Shown one piece after another: positions 46,775 through 58,860 of a stretch of 64,000 nt of DNA. Origin of the DNA: Isoetes taiwanensis (taxonomy: Eukaryota; Streptophyta; Lycopodiopsida; Isoetales; Isoetaceae); contig JAJEKV010000139.1 of assembly GCA_021234155.1 (NCBI GenBank), forward strand, positions 330,809-394,808, written 5' to 3'. Each line of letters opens with the position of its first letter. Position 1 is the first letter of the stretch. The notes below the pieces were generated by a model. It saw only the letters and a program-made list of their open reading frames with translations, was not told where the DNA came from and made no database searches. The translations under genes and the position numbers were made by a program.

Positions 46775-48635
46775 GAGAGCATGTTGGAGCCTAGGTGGCA
46801 TGTTTGGACCACCTTGGCATATTGGAGCCTGGTGGCATTCCGAAGCCTAGGTGGCATGTTTGAGCCACCTTGGCATGTTGGACCCCAGATGGCACGTTGG
46901 AGCCTGCGTGGAATTTTGGAGCCTAGATGGCATGTTTGAGCCACCTTGGCATGTTGGAGCCTAGGTGGCATGTTGGAACCCGCATGGCATGTTTGAGCCA
47001 CCTTGGCATGTTTGAGCCTAGGTGGCATGTTGGAGCCCATGGCCATCTTGGCATGTTGGAGCCCACATGGCATGTTTGAGCCTAGGTGGCATGTTGGAGC
47101 CAAGGTGGCATGTTTGAGACACATTGGCATGTTGGAGCCCACGTGGAATGTTTGAGCCACCTTGGCATGTTTGAGCCTAGGTGGCATGTTGGAACCTGTG
47201 GCATGTTTGAGCCACCTTGGTACGCCCACTTTATTGGCTCCGAAATTGGTTCGCTGAACCAAGTGGGTTCGCCCAGCTAACCCGGAAGTCACCGGGCGAA
47301 CCCACTTGGTTCGCCTCCGGCCCGGGCGGAGCCTCGCGGGGCGGCGGGCGGCGTGTTTTCCTACCGGGTTCGCCTGGCTAACCCAACCCGGGTTAGTTGC
47401 GTGCTTTGGCAAAAGCGGCAAAAGGGGTAAGCCTACCGGGTTCGGCTTTGGGCAACCCCCGGCCGGGAGTACGGCGTTCTTGTGCCTACCCGTGATTCGC
47501 CGGGCTTAACCCTAGTAGGGTGGCCCACCACCGACGCCCAATCGACGCCTCCTTCCAATGCCGCAGAGGTAACCCGGTTAGGGGTTAAGCTTTTAACCCG
47601 GCAAAGAATGCCAAGTAAGCCAGCCGGTAGCCATAGCCACGCCTGCGACTTCGCTTGGTTTGGGGTTCGGCTTGGGACTCTCGTGGTTCGGCGGGCGAAC
47701 CAGCTTGGATGGCCAACTTCCTTTCGGGTGCCATTCGAAGCACCGACCTTGGTATGTTGGAGCCTAGGTGGCATGTTGGAACATGTGTGGCATGTTTGAG
47801 CCACCTTGGCATGTTGGAGCCTAGGTGGCATGTTGGAGCCCGCGTGGCATGTTTGAGCCACCATGGCATGTTGGAGCCCACGTAGCTTGGGCCACTTTGG
47901 CATGTTTGAGCCACCTTGGCATGTTGGAGCCTAGGTGGCATGTAGGAGCTTGTGTGGCATATTTGAGCCACCTTGGGATGTTTGAGCCTCCTTGGCAGGT
48001 CTTGAGCCTAGGTGGCATGTTGGAGCCGCGTGGCATGTTGAGCCACCTTGGCATGTTTGAGCCTAGGTGCATGTTGGAGCCTAGGTGGCATGTTTGAGCC
48101 ACCTTGGCATGTTGGAGCCTAGGTGGCATGTTGGAATCCACGTGGCACATGTTAGAGCCTAGGTGGCATGTTGGACCCCGCGTGGCAGTTTTGAGTTTCC
48201 TTGGCATGTTTGACCCACCTTGGCATGTTAGACGAGCCTAGGTGGCATGTTGGAGCCATCTTGGCATGTTTGAGTCTAGGTGGCATGTTGGAGCCTAGAT
48301 GGCATGTTTGAGCCACCTTGGCATGTTGGAGCCTAGATGGCATGTTGGAGCCCACGTGGCATGTTTGAGCCACCTTATCATGTTTGAGCTACCTTGGCAT
48401 GTTGGAGCCCGCGTGGCATGTTTCAGCCATGTTGGCATATTTGAGCCACCTTGGCATGTTGGATCCTAGGTAGCGTGTTTGAGCCCACGTGGCATGTTTG
48501 AGCCACCTTGGCATGTTGCAGCCTAGGTGGCATGTTGGAGCCCGCATGGCATGTTTGAGCCACCTTGGCATGTTGGAGCCCAGGTGGCATGTTGGAGCCC
48601 ACGTGGCATCTTTGATCTACCTTGGCATTGTTGCG
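46775..48635. repeat. 19-bp minisatellite with 57-bp higher-order unit
   Basis: Three 19-bp variants alternate: ggcatgttggagcctaggt, ggcatgttggagcccgcgt and ggcatgtttgagccacctt, giving a 57-bp (19-codon) higher-order repeat. Because 57 is a multiple of three, long frames stay open on both strands (for example minus HAKVAQTCHAGSNMPPRLQ). I treat these as by-products. The array is split by an insertion at 47223-47745. Confidence 0.9.
47223..47745. mobile_element. GC-rich foldback insertion in the minisatellite
   Basis: A 523-bp block unlike the array interrupts it. The 9-mer accttggta occurs on both sides (47214-47222 and 47746-47754), a likely target-site duplication. Inside it is GC- and CpG-rich, with a perfect 19-bp inverted repeat (gaaccaagtgggttcgccc at 47256-47274, inverted at 47294-47312) and many gggttcgcc and ctaacccgg phrases. 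Termini show only weak inverted similarity. A 9-bp duplication suggests a MULE-like origin, but no transposase is present. Confidence 0.65.
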
Positions 48636-48639
48636 TCTC

Positions 48640-49590
48640 AAAAAACCATACTTCCTTAAAAAAAACATCTACTTAGAAACTACACGTAGTTATAAAACAC
48701 ACCTGAAAAAACCATATTTCCTTAAGAAATAAGTGTTTAGAAACTACGCGTAATTATAAACCACACAAAAAACTATACTTCCTTAAAAAACAACCACTTA
48801 AAAACTACACCTACTTATGAACCACACCTTAAAAAACTATACTCTATTAAAAAACAACTACTTAAAAATTACACCTAATTATATAAACCATACCTCAAAA
48901 AAACCATACTTCCTTAAAAAATAGCTTCTTAAAAACTGTACCTAGTTACAAACTACACCACTTCAGAAAAGCCATATTTTATTAAAAAACAACCACTTAA
49001 AAACTACACCCACTTATAAACCACACCTCAAAAAACCATACTTCTTTCAAAAACAGCTACTTAAAAACTACACCCACTTATAAACCACACCTCAAAAAAA
49101 ACACCTCAACTTAAAAAATCACACCACTTCATAAAACTATACTTCCATAAAAAACAGCCACTTAAGAACTACACCCACTTATAAACCACACCTCAAAAAC
49201 CCATACTTCTTTCCAAAACAGCTGCTTAAAAACTACACTCACTTATAAACTACACTCACTTCCTTAGAAAACAGCTACTTAAAAACTACACCTACTTATA
49301 AACGACACTTTAAAAACCATATTTCCTTAAAAAATAGATACTTAAAAACAACACCTTATTATAAACCACACCTCAGAAAACAACATCCTTTTAAAAACAA
49401 CTCATCTTTAAAAAAAAAAACTACACTTTCGCAAAATGAAACCACACCTAAAAAAAAACCACACCTTCAAAAAAAAAAAAGCTATAGCTCCTTAAAAAAA
49501 ACCTACACCGTCTTCTTAATAAACCACACCTCCACATAACCACATGTAGAGTTTTTTGAACAACAACATGTGGTTTTTCTTTTACTGTTG
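48640..49590 (-). repeat. Right subterminal repeat array (64-bp period)
   Basis: About a dozen degenerate 64-bp units, with ctcaaaaaaccatacttcct, aaaaacagctacttaaaaac and tacacccacttataaaccac in order. The aaaaactacacc core is the inverse of the left array motif. Confidence 0.85.
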
Positions 49591-49598
49591 TTTTTAAG

Positions 49599-49625
49599 TG
49601 TGGACCCAGAATTAGGGTGGTAGTG
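49599..49625 (-). repeat. CACTA right TIR
   Basis: Ends ctagggtggtagtg-like (agggtggtagtg), followed by the target duplication caa at 49626-49628. Confidence 0.9.
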
Positions 49626-50106
49626 CAATAAAGAAATTTTATAAGCATATGGCAGTACATGTTTTGAGACTCAAAATGCAAATTAACCAAATGCATGGAC
49701 AATAAACCAAGAAAAGATTGTAAACGTTTTGATTAGGCTAAATGAAAAAATAAGATTGAAGGGAGCATTATATAAATCACTTGAAATTGTTACAAGGTCA
49801 ACCCTCTATCCTCTATCGTGCTTCGTATCTGCTTTAAAGTACGAGCTTGGACAGATGGACGAGGTTCTTTAGAGATTTAAAGCCTAAAGTGTTCCCAACT
49901 AAGCTTTTTCATGAGCTCGCTATCAGTCGATCTGGCATGGAATCCAGCGTTAACGTCTATTTTATGTCGTCATGGTTTAAAAAATAATAAAAGAAATTTC
50001 TTCGAGTTTTTACATAAGAGATGACGGTTTGTCTTTTACACGGAAAATCGAAAAGTCGTGCCATGTACAGACATGGTTTAGTGAGCACGAAGCACGTTAG
50101 GGGTCA

Positions 50107-50114
50107 TATATAAG
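50107..50114 (+). promoter_or_regulatory. TATA box of the phytocyanin-like gene
   Basis: TATATAAG lies 72 bp upstream of the start codon at 50179, which leaves room for a roughly 40-bp leader. Confidence 0.65.
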
Positions 50115-50178
50115 GAGGGCATAAGCATAAGATTGCATCAAAAGCTCTGCAACAATCTGAGAAGTTTTTGTCAACACA

Positions 50179-50987
50179 ATGGTTGCTAAAATGTCCAGAG
50201 CAACCATGAATCTGCTTTTTATTGCAGCTTGCATAGTACCTGCAATTTCTGCAGCGCAGTACATAGTGGGGGAAGCCGAGGGCTGGAACCCTGATGTTGG
50301 AACTAATTACACGGCCTGGGAATTGAAGTACCAGTTCCAAGTGGGAGACTCTCTGAGTAAGTTATCTTTTTTTTTTTTTTTTTTTTTTTTTTTCCTGGGA
50401 AGAACCACAGAGTTATAATTCAAACCGTTTTTTTGTGGTTTGATGATGCAGAGTTCAGTTCGTTTCGGCATCGTGTGATTTACAAAGTGACAGCAGAAAA
50501 CTACGCAATCTGCAGTGGGGTAAATGCGATTGCAACGTACACAGAAGACAGCACCAGCAATGTGACATATGTGAGTTTAGACAGCCAAGGAGAATGGAAT
50601 TTTATAGACAGCGATCCAGGCAACTGTGGGGCAACGATGAAGATGAAGATAACGGTATATGCGCAAGGGCAAGCACCTCCGGCGCCTCCGTCGCAGCCAG
50701 CACCGCCATCTCAGGCACCTCCATCTCAACAAGCACCAGCTCCAGGCTCTAACTCTAGCCCCGGAGAGGGCGAATGGGAAACTCCGCCGACCGGAGCTCC
50801 CCCATCATCACCTCATCCACCTCCACCACCAACACCACCAAAAGCTCCTAAATCTGCCCCTCCCTCCTCCCCCACTCCCTCCCTTGCTCCTGGTTCAAAC
50901 CCTAGCCCTAGCTCTGCCCATCTCCTCCTCTCTGCCTCTTCCTTTGTTTTTCTAGCCCTTGCTCTCTCCTTTGCTCTTGTGTTTTAA
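50179..50987 (+). CDS. Early nodulin-like (phytocyanin-family) GPI-anchored protein
   Basis: Two exons, 50179-50356 and 50452-50987, with a 95-bp intron (GTAAGT...GATGCAG) give 237 residues. Layout: signal peptide (residues about 1-27, ending AISAA); plastocyanin-like domain starting QYIVGEAEGWNPD and including AWELKYQFQVGDSL, FSSFRHRV and TAENYAIC; a Pro/Ser-rich arabinogalactan-type linker (APPAPPSQPAPPSQ, HPPPPPTPP); then a hydrophobic C-terminus after SPSSAH for GPI anchoring. The blue-copper ligands are not preserved: the usual YFIC reads NFID, and the GHC histidine reads GNC, while the disulphide Cys pair is kept. This is usual for early nodulin-like proteins, so it is likely a cell-surface protein that does not bind copper. 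The intron contains about 29 T residues next to its 5' end. Start choice is supported by the TATA box and the signal peptide. Confidence 0.93.
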
Positions 50988-51066
50988 CCACCTCTTGTTT
51001 CATGTCATTACTTAGAGTTTGGTTCCCTTCCTCCAGGCAGGCATTGTATAACACTTGCCCCTTATC

Positions 51067-51072
51067 AATAAA
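51067..51072 (+). terminator. Polyadenylation signal
   Basis: AATAAA 80 bp after the phytocyanin-like stop codon. Confidence 0.6.
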
Positions 51073-51089
51073 ATCTCTAAGACTTTAAA

Positions 51090-52105
51090 TGTAAAAAAAA
51101 ACTTCTATTACTACATATATTGCTTTTCTCTATGTTGTGGATCACGCCGTAAAATTTGACAGCCGAGATTTGGTTCAAACATTGAATGGTCTAGATAGCT
51201 AATTTCACTACCCTGCCCACCAACGATGGGCACCGTAACTAGTTATGATATTATGTTGAAACCGCCATGTTGTATTATACTCAAAAGCTCAACTTCTTCA
51301 TCAAATACTTCAGAAGGCTTCACTCCCTCCATCTTGGCTTAGTGGCCTTCTGTTGCAAGTACGGATGGATCAATGCCAAAAAACAAATTTCCAGCACAGG
51401 ATTGTAGCGGTTGGGCCACCCATTCTAAACTCGCTCCTGACTAACGTGCGTCCTGGAATGAGCAACATGATCCTATACATCATGAGATACAATGATATGT
51501 GTAGTTTACTTTGTTATATTCCCTTTGTAGTTCATTAAATCATTGTTCAGAGATATCACAAATGAATCTAAAGCTTGCACGTAAGACATAGAAGCCGTAT
51601 TCGAGTTAATGTCTCAAAAGCAATGTCATTTTATCATCTAGTATTGTAAATGTAGATGAAAATCGATTGCTTCACCAATCTCCTCTACTTTTTCAAAGTT
51701 CTCTTGAAGTTGCCAAGTCAATGCGATCTTCTTTGCAATAGTTGCAAAGTTGTATTGTGTCAAGCTTAAGGTCATAAATAGTACATAGGCTAAGATTTGG
51801 TGGCAACAATACCGATTTTAACCATATGCCTTACTAAATCTACTAACCTAAATTAATGCTATTTTACTACAAAGTTCGTGCAAAGGCATTTTTGGACTTG
51901 TGCATTCTATGAGCTAGGTATTGCTAATAGTATACATATTCTCGTGTATATGTATGTGTCTAGTACTTACTAGAAAGTGTAGCGTTGCAATTGGTTCTCT
52001 TGCTAGCAAAAGACCTATAGTTGCAATCGAACTAAAATTAAGGGATTTGAAGTAGTAGCGGTGGAAACTAAATGGTCGTGGAGGGATATAGTTTTGTCCA
52101 TTCAT
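51090..52105. other. No recognised gene
   Basis: AT-rich intergenic DNA, frames under 65 codons. Confidence 0.4.
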
Positions 52106-52109
52106 CCAT

Positions 52110-52378
52110 TGTCCACTAGCAGAGTTGTTCCCATCTATAAGCCAGGTGACCCCACTACCCAGCCAAATTAACGAACAATCATGGTCAGTTCGATGTTTGC
52201 AAAAACTGCGAGCCGGGATTCTCAAGCAGCAATTTATGGGCTGGGCAGAGGCAGGAGGAGTACGAGCCCTCATCCAGGTAGAATTCAGGCCCGACACTCA
52301 ACCATTGACCACATCTTCACGTTGCGAACTTTGGTTGAAGAAAACAGGAACTGCCGGCGAAGTCTATCTGGAAAATAA
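52110..52378 (+). pseudogene. LINE reverse-transcriptase fragment
   Basis: Reads VVPIYKPGDPTTQPN, then RTIMVSSMFAK, and after a frame change RHSTIDHIFTLRTLVEENRN. It is about 75% alike at DNA level to 6960-7220 by eye and belongs to the same family. It ends abruptly near 52378. Confidence 0.75.
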
Positions 52379-52379
52379 G

Positions 52380-55300
52380 TATTTTCGGCTAGTTCAAATT
52401 TCCATTGAATGTTGGCAACCAGCGTCCCACATGGGCAACACAAACTGGAAGGGAACGCTGCATGCAACGTTATATGTGGCATTCCAGGCACGGTTCCCAA
52501 TCCCATCCCAAAATAAAAAAAGAAAGAGTCTGAGACGTTAATTATTTAGTAATGTAGCTTATTAGCAAGTGCCATTGGGGCCAAATCGATTAGCCCTAAT
52601 GGACTTGCTAATCCAGGGATAATCAAAATTGGGCCTTCACCTGAATTTTATCCCAAATCGACTTGGGGATTTGGAAGAGTTGGAGCAGCTTGTTTAAACC
52701 ACAGAGATGGAGGCTTTGAGAGATAACGGTTCTAGCCAAGATACTGGTTAATGTGTAGATAGCTTGAGCTTCCAGCTAGAATTAACCTTTGTATGATCAG
52801 ATGAATGGTTAATCTTTTATTGTTGTTTAAATTGAGGTTATGGATGGATTTATGATTTATGGCAGTTCCTTTGTTGCACCTCTTGTGCTTGTGGGAGAAG
52901 AAAGGGTAGAGACCTAAAGCTAGTAGGAATATATATAGAGATGTTTCTAGCTAGATCTCATAAATCCAAAAATAAATGCGGCCAGTGCACAAGTGCCCAC
53001 CTGGTTGTGGAGGTTAAGCTGTGACTAAGCACCAGACAATAGACACAATGGGGAAGAGGAAGTGGGATCTTGCTGGGCAACGGGCCCCTGGGTTTAGCAG
53101 CCGTTTCATCATTGTAATTATTGTTATTCCTGAAAGAGCATGGGCACATGCCAAGGTTCAACTCCTCGGGCTCTGTTGGTTATGCAACATTATTCTTATA
53201 TGGAGTTGTTCTTAGTTTTTGTGTAATTTCATAGTTGACAACCATTGAATTAGATTTTATTTTATTTTTTTTGTCTCTATTGATCTGTTGGGATCAAAAC
53301 ATGGTTATTTGACCCCATCTTCCTTTTAGGGGGATGGCCTGCAGATCTCTAAAGAGAATATCCTACAAGGTATATGGTGATCCAATGGTCGAAAAAATTC
53401 TAAAGGCACCCCAAGCGATACTCGGACCTTATATAGCCATTTAATGATCGATAAAGGCATTCTCGTATCTTAAGAATATAAAAAATATGATAATGTAAAT
53501 GACTTATATGGCACCCAATCACGTTGGCAAATGCTTTTTACAAATTTTTGGTTAGGAAAAAAAGGTTTAATGAAAAATAGGAATTTTTTTTGTGTATTTG
53601 AACAATTGTAAAAAAAACCGAAACGATAGCAGAAGGGAGCAAAGAGAAAATGCACGATCAGAGTTGCAAAAAGGCTTTCTCACATGTTTACCTATATGAT
53701 CTCATGCGTTTAATTTGAGAACTTCTATTAATTTCTTAAGAAATCATAAAAACTTTCCAATGGAGATTTCGGTAGGTTGTTTTCAAGTTCCAAACAGTAG
53801 ACAGGTTTGCATTCTTCAATCACGCCCTCATTTTCTCCATCGCGAAGCGGAAAGATCCAGTGCTAGCAATGCCTGGCATATGCTAGATAGCCAATTTTGC
53901 CAGCCTTGCCACCGCAGGTAAAAATCCGACCTTGTGGTCGGCACCTGTCTGCAATGCAGCCTCGCCGGATCAGCTAATTTTGACTTGAAACAGAAGCTTC
54001 AGCCTTTGTTAGGTTTCTTCCCACCCAACCGGGTGGTGCCACGTCACCAACTATTTCTTATATAACATTTCATACTCGACATTTATTTGGTTTTAATTTT
54101 TGCCCCTTTGATTATTGGATGTTCATAACCTAGGGCACAGGAGAAACAAAACAGGGCACAGGCTCTATAATTGAAGAGAAGAATGATCTTCTTTCTGTTG
54201 TGGTAATGAAGACCCAGCCGCAGGAACTGTATATGTCTGTATGTCATACAAAGTAGATCATAGTGATTGCTGATGACTCAGCAATTAAAGACGCGCATCT
54301 AGCTAACCTCAAGTATGTATAATGCCAAGTCATGAATAGGTGGTTCTTTAAGAAGTTGTGGAAGCGTGGAATGTAATACTGATACCAAATAATGATTCAT
54401 GGTCATCTCAAAAGCAAGACATCTCAGAAGTGTATGGCTCTCATCTTCAACAATCTATAACGGTCAACATGCACGTCGCCTCTCACTGGTCGCTCTCATT
54501 TACAACTTTCAATCTATAGCTTGTGGGACCCTGTACGAATTGATGTTTGTACCTGGACAAAGAAGCAAGGAAATAAACTTGTGGTCCCTGAGTGGGGTTT
54601 ATATAATAATGACCAGTTTAAACTTGGAGTATAAGCTTTTACATCTAATTGAGACCAAAATCCATGTTCGAAGTCCATGTACTCAGGAGAATTTTAAAAT
54701 GCATAGGAGGATTGGATTGGATTTGGATTTGGATTGGAGAAGAAAGGCACTCTAGAAATGGAAAGGAGTCTCAAGTGACGTTCATGCTCAAAATCTAGGT
54801 CAAGCAACTAATTACATCGCTCCATATATACTAAACATGGACGAAGAAGGAGAAGAAGGGCATCTTGTTACGGAGACCCACCATATACAAATATTGCTAT
54901 GTGGGGCCCACATTCGTACCCCACATCAACATTGCACTATGGGTCTTACATTGCATGTCCCCTTAAGGACTCAACCCAAAGTGATATAGACATCAATTGT
55001 GTGAATTGAGTCATCAAGCGGTAAAACTCAATGTCATAAAATGTTAGTTATCAATGGTGCACCATTATGAACAATATTCTTAAGATTATGTTAGCTTCAA
55101 ACTTTGAACCCATCGTATAAATCCCTTTAGACCATAGGCGAGTCAAGCAACTACCTAATCCTCAATCAATAGACATGAAAAGAATGCAACGGCCATAAGA
55201 AAGTGCTATTTATCGTTGGTGCAGTATAAACAGGATTCATGCATAGTTTGGACCCATGGCATAGGTCCACATAGATCCCCTTAGACAAACTTGATCAAGC

Positions 55301-55720
55301 TAGCAAGTTAAAAATATAATCGTAAATATTGATGGTACATTTCTCAATGTGTTATTTAAAACACAGGCTTGATGAGTATTTAATATGTTATTCCAACTTA
55401 GACAAAAGTAGCAAGTTACATTTATGAGCGTCTGAAAATAATATATAAAGTTGATCAAGTAATTAAAAAGGCCTATTTTCATTGTGAGAATTGCTCAAAA
55501 TCTTGATGGTAATGAATTGTTGTATAAAATAAAACAATAAAAATTGTGATGACCTTGTATTAAAAAATGCATGAAGTCATGTCACCTCAAGGAAGGTAAC
55601 GACAATGTATAAAAAATTATATAACTTACTCGGAGGAAGGTAAGCAAAATAAAATTAGAATTTTGTAACTTAGTTAAAAGTGTGATGTTTTTATTGTGAG
55701 GCTTGATGACAAAAATCTCA
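52380..55720. other. No recognised gene
   Basis: One plus-strand frame of 118 codons (54399-54755) ends in an LDLDLDW repeat and has no recognised domain. The phrase acattgc(a/g)c(t/c)atg recurs at 54934, 56103 and 56221, a weak dispersed repeat. Confidence 0.35.
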
Positions 55721-55722
55721 CA

Positions 55723-55806
55723 TGCTAGCTGTGGGGTTTGAACCCACGCGCACATATGTGCAGGCGATCTTAAGTCGCCCCCCTTAGACCACTCGGGCAA
55801 GCTAGC
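55723..55806 (-). tRNA. tRNA-Leu (UAA anticodon)
   Basis: The minus strand folds as a complete class II tRNA. The acceptor GCTAGCT pairs with AGCTAGC before discriminator A. The A box is TTGCCCGAGTGG, the anticodon stem-loop is GGCGA-CTTAAGA-TCGCC with anticodon TAA, the long variable arm is TGCACATATGTGCG, and the T arm is GTGGGTTCAAACCCCAC (B box GGTTCAAACCC). TTTTT follows a few bases downstream (plus 55712-55716) as a Pol III terminator. There is no intron. The sequence type is nuclear, unlike the intron-bearing chloroplast gene. Confidence 0.95.
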
Positions 55807-55809
55807 TTA

Positions 55810-58800
55810 TTGTTAAATGAATCACTAATATTATAATATAGTCAACTAAAGATCTGAGCTATGAGTTTATATCTTAGCTTTGTCGCTAGTTAGTTGTATC
55901 CTTGCTTATAGGCAACTCATATGGGCAATCCAACTACTCAAATGAATAAGAAGTGAGGTCTTGATGAATGATATGAAGAATAGAATAGAATATAAAGGAG
56001 ATCGTAATCCACTATAATGAATAAATTTTGTAAGCGATTTTTTTTATTCTCATATTTATTTATTTATTTATTTATTTTGTTTTTTTTTTTTTTCGGAGCT
56101 CAATATTGCGCCATGGGTCTTGCCTCTGTTCTGATGGAAAGAATGTCAATTTGCAATCTTTTGAGCGCTAAGAAGAAGAAGAATAAAAGTTTTAATGTCC
56201 ACTAGGTCAGATACCACAACAACATTGCGCTATGTGTAATGTCCCCAATCATTTTACTTAAAAAGATTTTAGCATATATTGTATTATTATGTTTGAACAT
56301 GCTACATAAGAAAATATGTACTTCCATACATAGGTGTTGAAGTCCCTCAAGAAAGACTTTGTAGTGTTATATATTTTGGATAAGCGTCTATAATACTCGT
56401 AAACCACGGGCACCCTATGATTTCCGCTTTTTTTCCTGTATTTTTAATTCTTGGTAATTTTTGGTTTACCGATTCTAAGCGGCGCCGCCCAGAAGTTCTT
56501 AAAACATCAAGATTTCTAACAGAAGCATGAAGATTTTTCCCTCATGATGAAGAAGGCTATGGCTATGGCCTCGCTATGGGCTATGCCTTTGTATTTTCGG
56601 TATGTTTAAGTGTTTAACATATGCTGTTGAAGCAGAAGCTATGGCGTCTTTGTTTTGCAACGCGGTTAATCGGTGGTTTCAAATGAAACCGGTGGCGGTG
56701 CCACCACTCCGCCGCCGTGGCACCGGGCCACCAATTTCCACCGAAACCACCCTCTTGGTGGCACGTTTCCAAATACAAAAAGGCCATGCTTTTCCTTCTC
56801 AATGTCTCCATATAATGCTTCTTGATCTCCCCTTTCTTATATCCCGAGAGAGAGGGAGAGGGAGAGGTAGATGGAGTGTTGAAGCTGTAGAATAAAAAAT
56901 CGAGAGGAAGATGTGCCATTACCGTGGATGGGCCGCGTCCAACAAAGAATAAACAATTGTAATACAATGTGATACCTTAATAAGGGAAAGGAAACAACTG
57001 CTAAAATCGAGCTAATTGATTCCAAATCCATGCAAACACATATATGCTCCATATATAAATGAAACCAAGAATCTAACTCGCATAATGTACCTCGATTATG
57101 CATATTGGTAAAATAGTCTAGAACATGAATGGAAGAGATAACAAGGTGCAAAGCACTGTGGATTGCCCCCAAAATGCTATTATGAATAAAGCTTTGTCAG
57201 CTGTCTGGAGATACTCTCTCAACTCATTTGTATAAGCAATTGTTTCGAATATCTCGTGAACAATTGTATAGCTACTTGTAGGGTGGGGTGAAGATAAAAG
57301 ACCTTTAATCTTTTGATACAGGAAAGCTTGGATACATATGAGGATCTGTTATCCATACTTGCATGAGGGTTTTTTGCAGCTATTTGGATTAGCCATGATT
57401 CTAAATACTTCGAAATGCTTAGCACTATCATTTGCGATGCTTAGTGTAGTATATATTAAAGAGATTGTCTTGAATTTATTTTTGTATTGTATATTAAAAC
57501 AAGTCTTTGTACTATGATAGAGTGTATAAGTCGACTGGTAGGTTGCTGGAAAGTCAAAGTCAAAGTTGTGCAAAATCGACGAAAAGCTACATTTAAGAAC
57601 ATGCTATGGGGGTGTTTGACAAAATGTTGTGTCATCTCATAGCAAGGTTCGTATTGTGTTGTTTGTGTAATGTATGTTTTCATTCAAGTTTGAAGTATAA
57701 CGGAATTCTATGGTGGAAATTCAAATAAAAATTATAATTGCTTGCTCTAAGCTTGTTGATGCTCTTGATATTTGAAGTGCGTATTTATATTGGCTATCGA
57801 AATTTTATGATATAAAAGGATTGATAGGCTTCTTGATGGTTGAGGTCTATATACAATGGATCAACGTTAGTGAAAAAAGTTGTTGGTCTATATACAATGT
57901 TGGCTTACCCACACATATGACGAATCAATGAGCATGCGTGAATACATCCATCCTCTTCAGGTGTATAAGCACGAGCAGAAAGCCCTTGAAATGGGTTTTA
58001 AACTTATTCGTGTTGGTAGCCACTTGACCAATGCTCCAGTTATGCATTGTCCTGAAGAATGAACAACCTTTCTAGGCATTACTTAAGTTTGTCACAACCC
58101 AACTTCAAATATGGCAAGCAAGAGCCCTACACAACTGTAATATACTCCATTGTCTATATTTTTCTCTAGCTTTAGATGTTAAAGTTGGAAGTGAAATAAA
58201 TAAAGGGATAATTTTTGCAATACATGATATGCATTAGTGTTGGGTTGCTCTAGAACATAACTTCATAACAATATCCTTATTAAGATTAAGACCAAATGCT
58301 TATTTTTTAATTTGTAATTTCTACTTTTATGAAAACGTAGGCTTTCATCCCTAAACATTTCTAAATAACATCATCATGAAGCGGAAGCAAATCAAGATAA
58401 TTGGTGTGAAACTAAAGGGGGCAAGAGAGACTGGTAACAGAAAAATTATTGAATGCCTTGAATTTATGAATTGGTATATCTGTTTCTATGAACTTGAATA
58501 GTTGGACCGCTATGCATTTTCAGCTAAATAGTGCTCTACATCAACCCTATGTTGTATTTATTGTAAGATTTTTGTAAGATGTGCATCTATGACAATGATG
58601 CAAATATGTAATGTTGTAAACTTTGGCCACTTTTTAATTAAATTGGGTGCTAAAGAGTGTCAATGCATACATAGGAAGTGAACTTAGGATTGTTGCATAG
58701 TGATAACTTCTAAGTATATGTACACGGTTCCTAACAAAGCAATATTATATTCCAAAAGTATTCTTTAGAACAAAGCCCAACAAACTAGAAATATTCTTCC

Positions 58801-58860
58801 ACCACCACACAAAGCTAGAGTCTGCCCCCTAGGGCAACCCAAGAAGCAATATTTTAGGGC
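55810..58860. other. No recognised gene
   Basis: It has a (ttta)n plus T-run low-complexity segment (56052-56091) and a GC-rich foldback-like patch (56680-56760, with ggtttcaaatgaaacc and repeated ccaccg/cggtgg). A plus-strand frame at 57880-58062 has no recognised domain. A lone hairpin core agtctgccccctagggcaaccc is at 58818. Confidence 0.35.

Larger units (their letters stand above)
41784..49625. mobile_element. CACTA-type DNA transposon, 7.8 kb, non-autonomous
   Basis: Both ends begin CACTACCACCC read inward. The 27-bp terminal inverted repeats (41784-41810 and 49599-49625) match at 24 positions, sharing CACTACCACCC and CTGGGTCCACA. The 3-mer caa flanks both sides (41781-41783 and 49626-49628), as expected for CACTA/En-Spm. 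Both subterminal regions are arrays of short related motifs in opposite orientation (cgtgtagttttt on the left, aaaaactacacc on the right), the typical transposase-binding arrays of this superfamily. No TnpA- or TnpD-like frame is recognised, so it is non-autonomous or gutted. Its interior holds a large foldback, a minisatellite with a nested insertion, and exon-like segments that may be captured DNA. Confidence 0.9.

Noticed and set aside
46606-47421. 271-codon minus-strand frame with HAKVAQTCH-type repeats
   Set aside because: It is the translation of the 57-bp minisatellite and part of the GC-rich insertion. Period divisible by three explains its length.
54399-54755. 118-codon plus-strand frame
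   Set aside because: No domain, no splice or promoter context, and the LDLDLDW end comes from a gatttg simple repeat.
55582-55800. Minus-strand frame MPEWSKGGDLRSPAH
   Set aside because: It is the tRNA-Leu gene read as protein.
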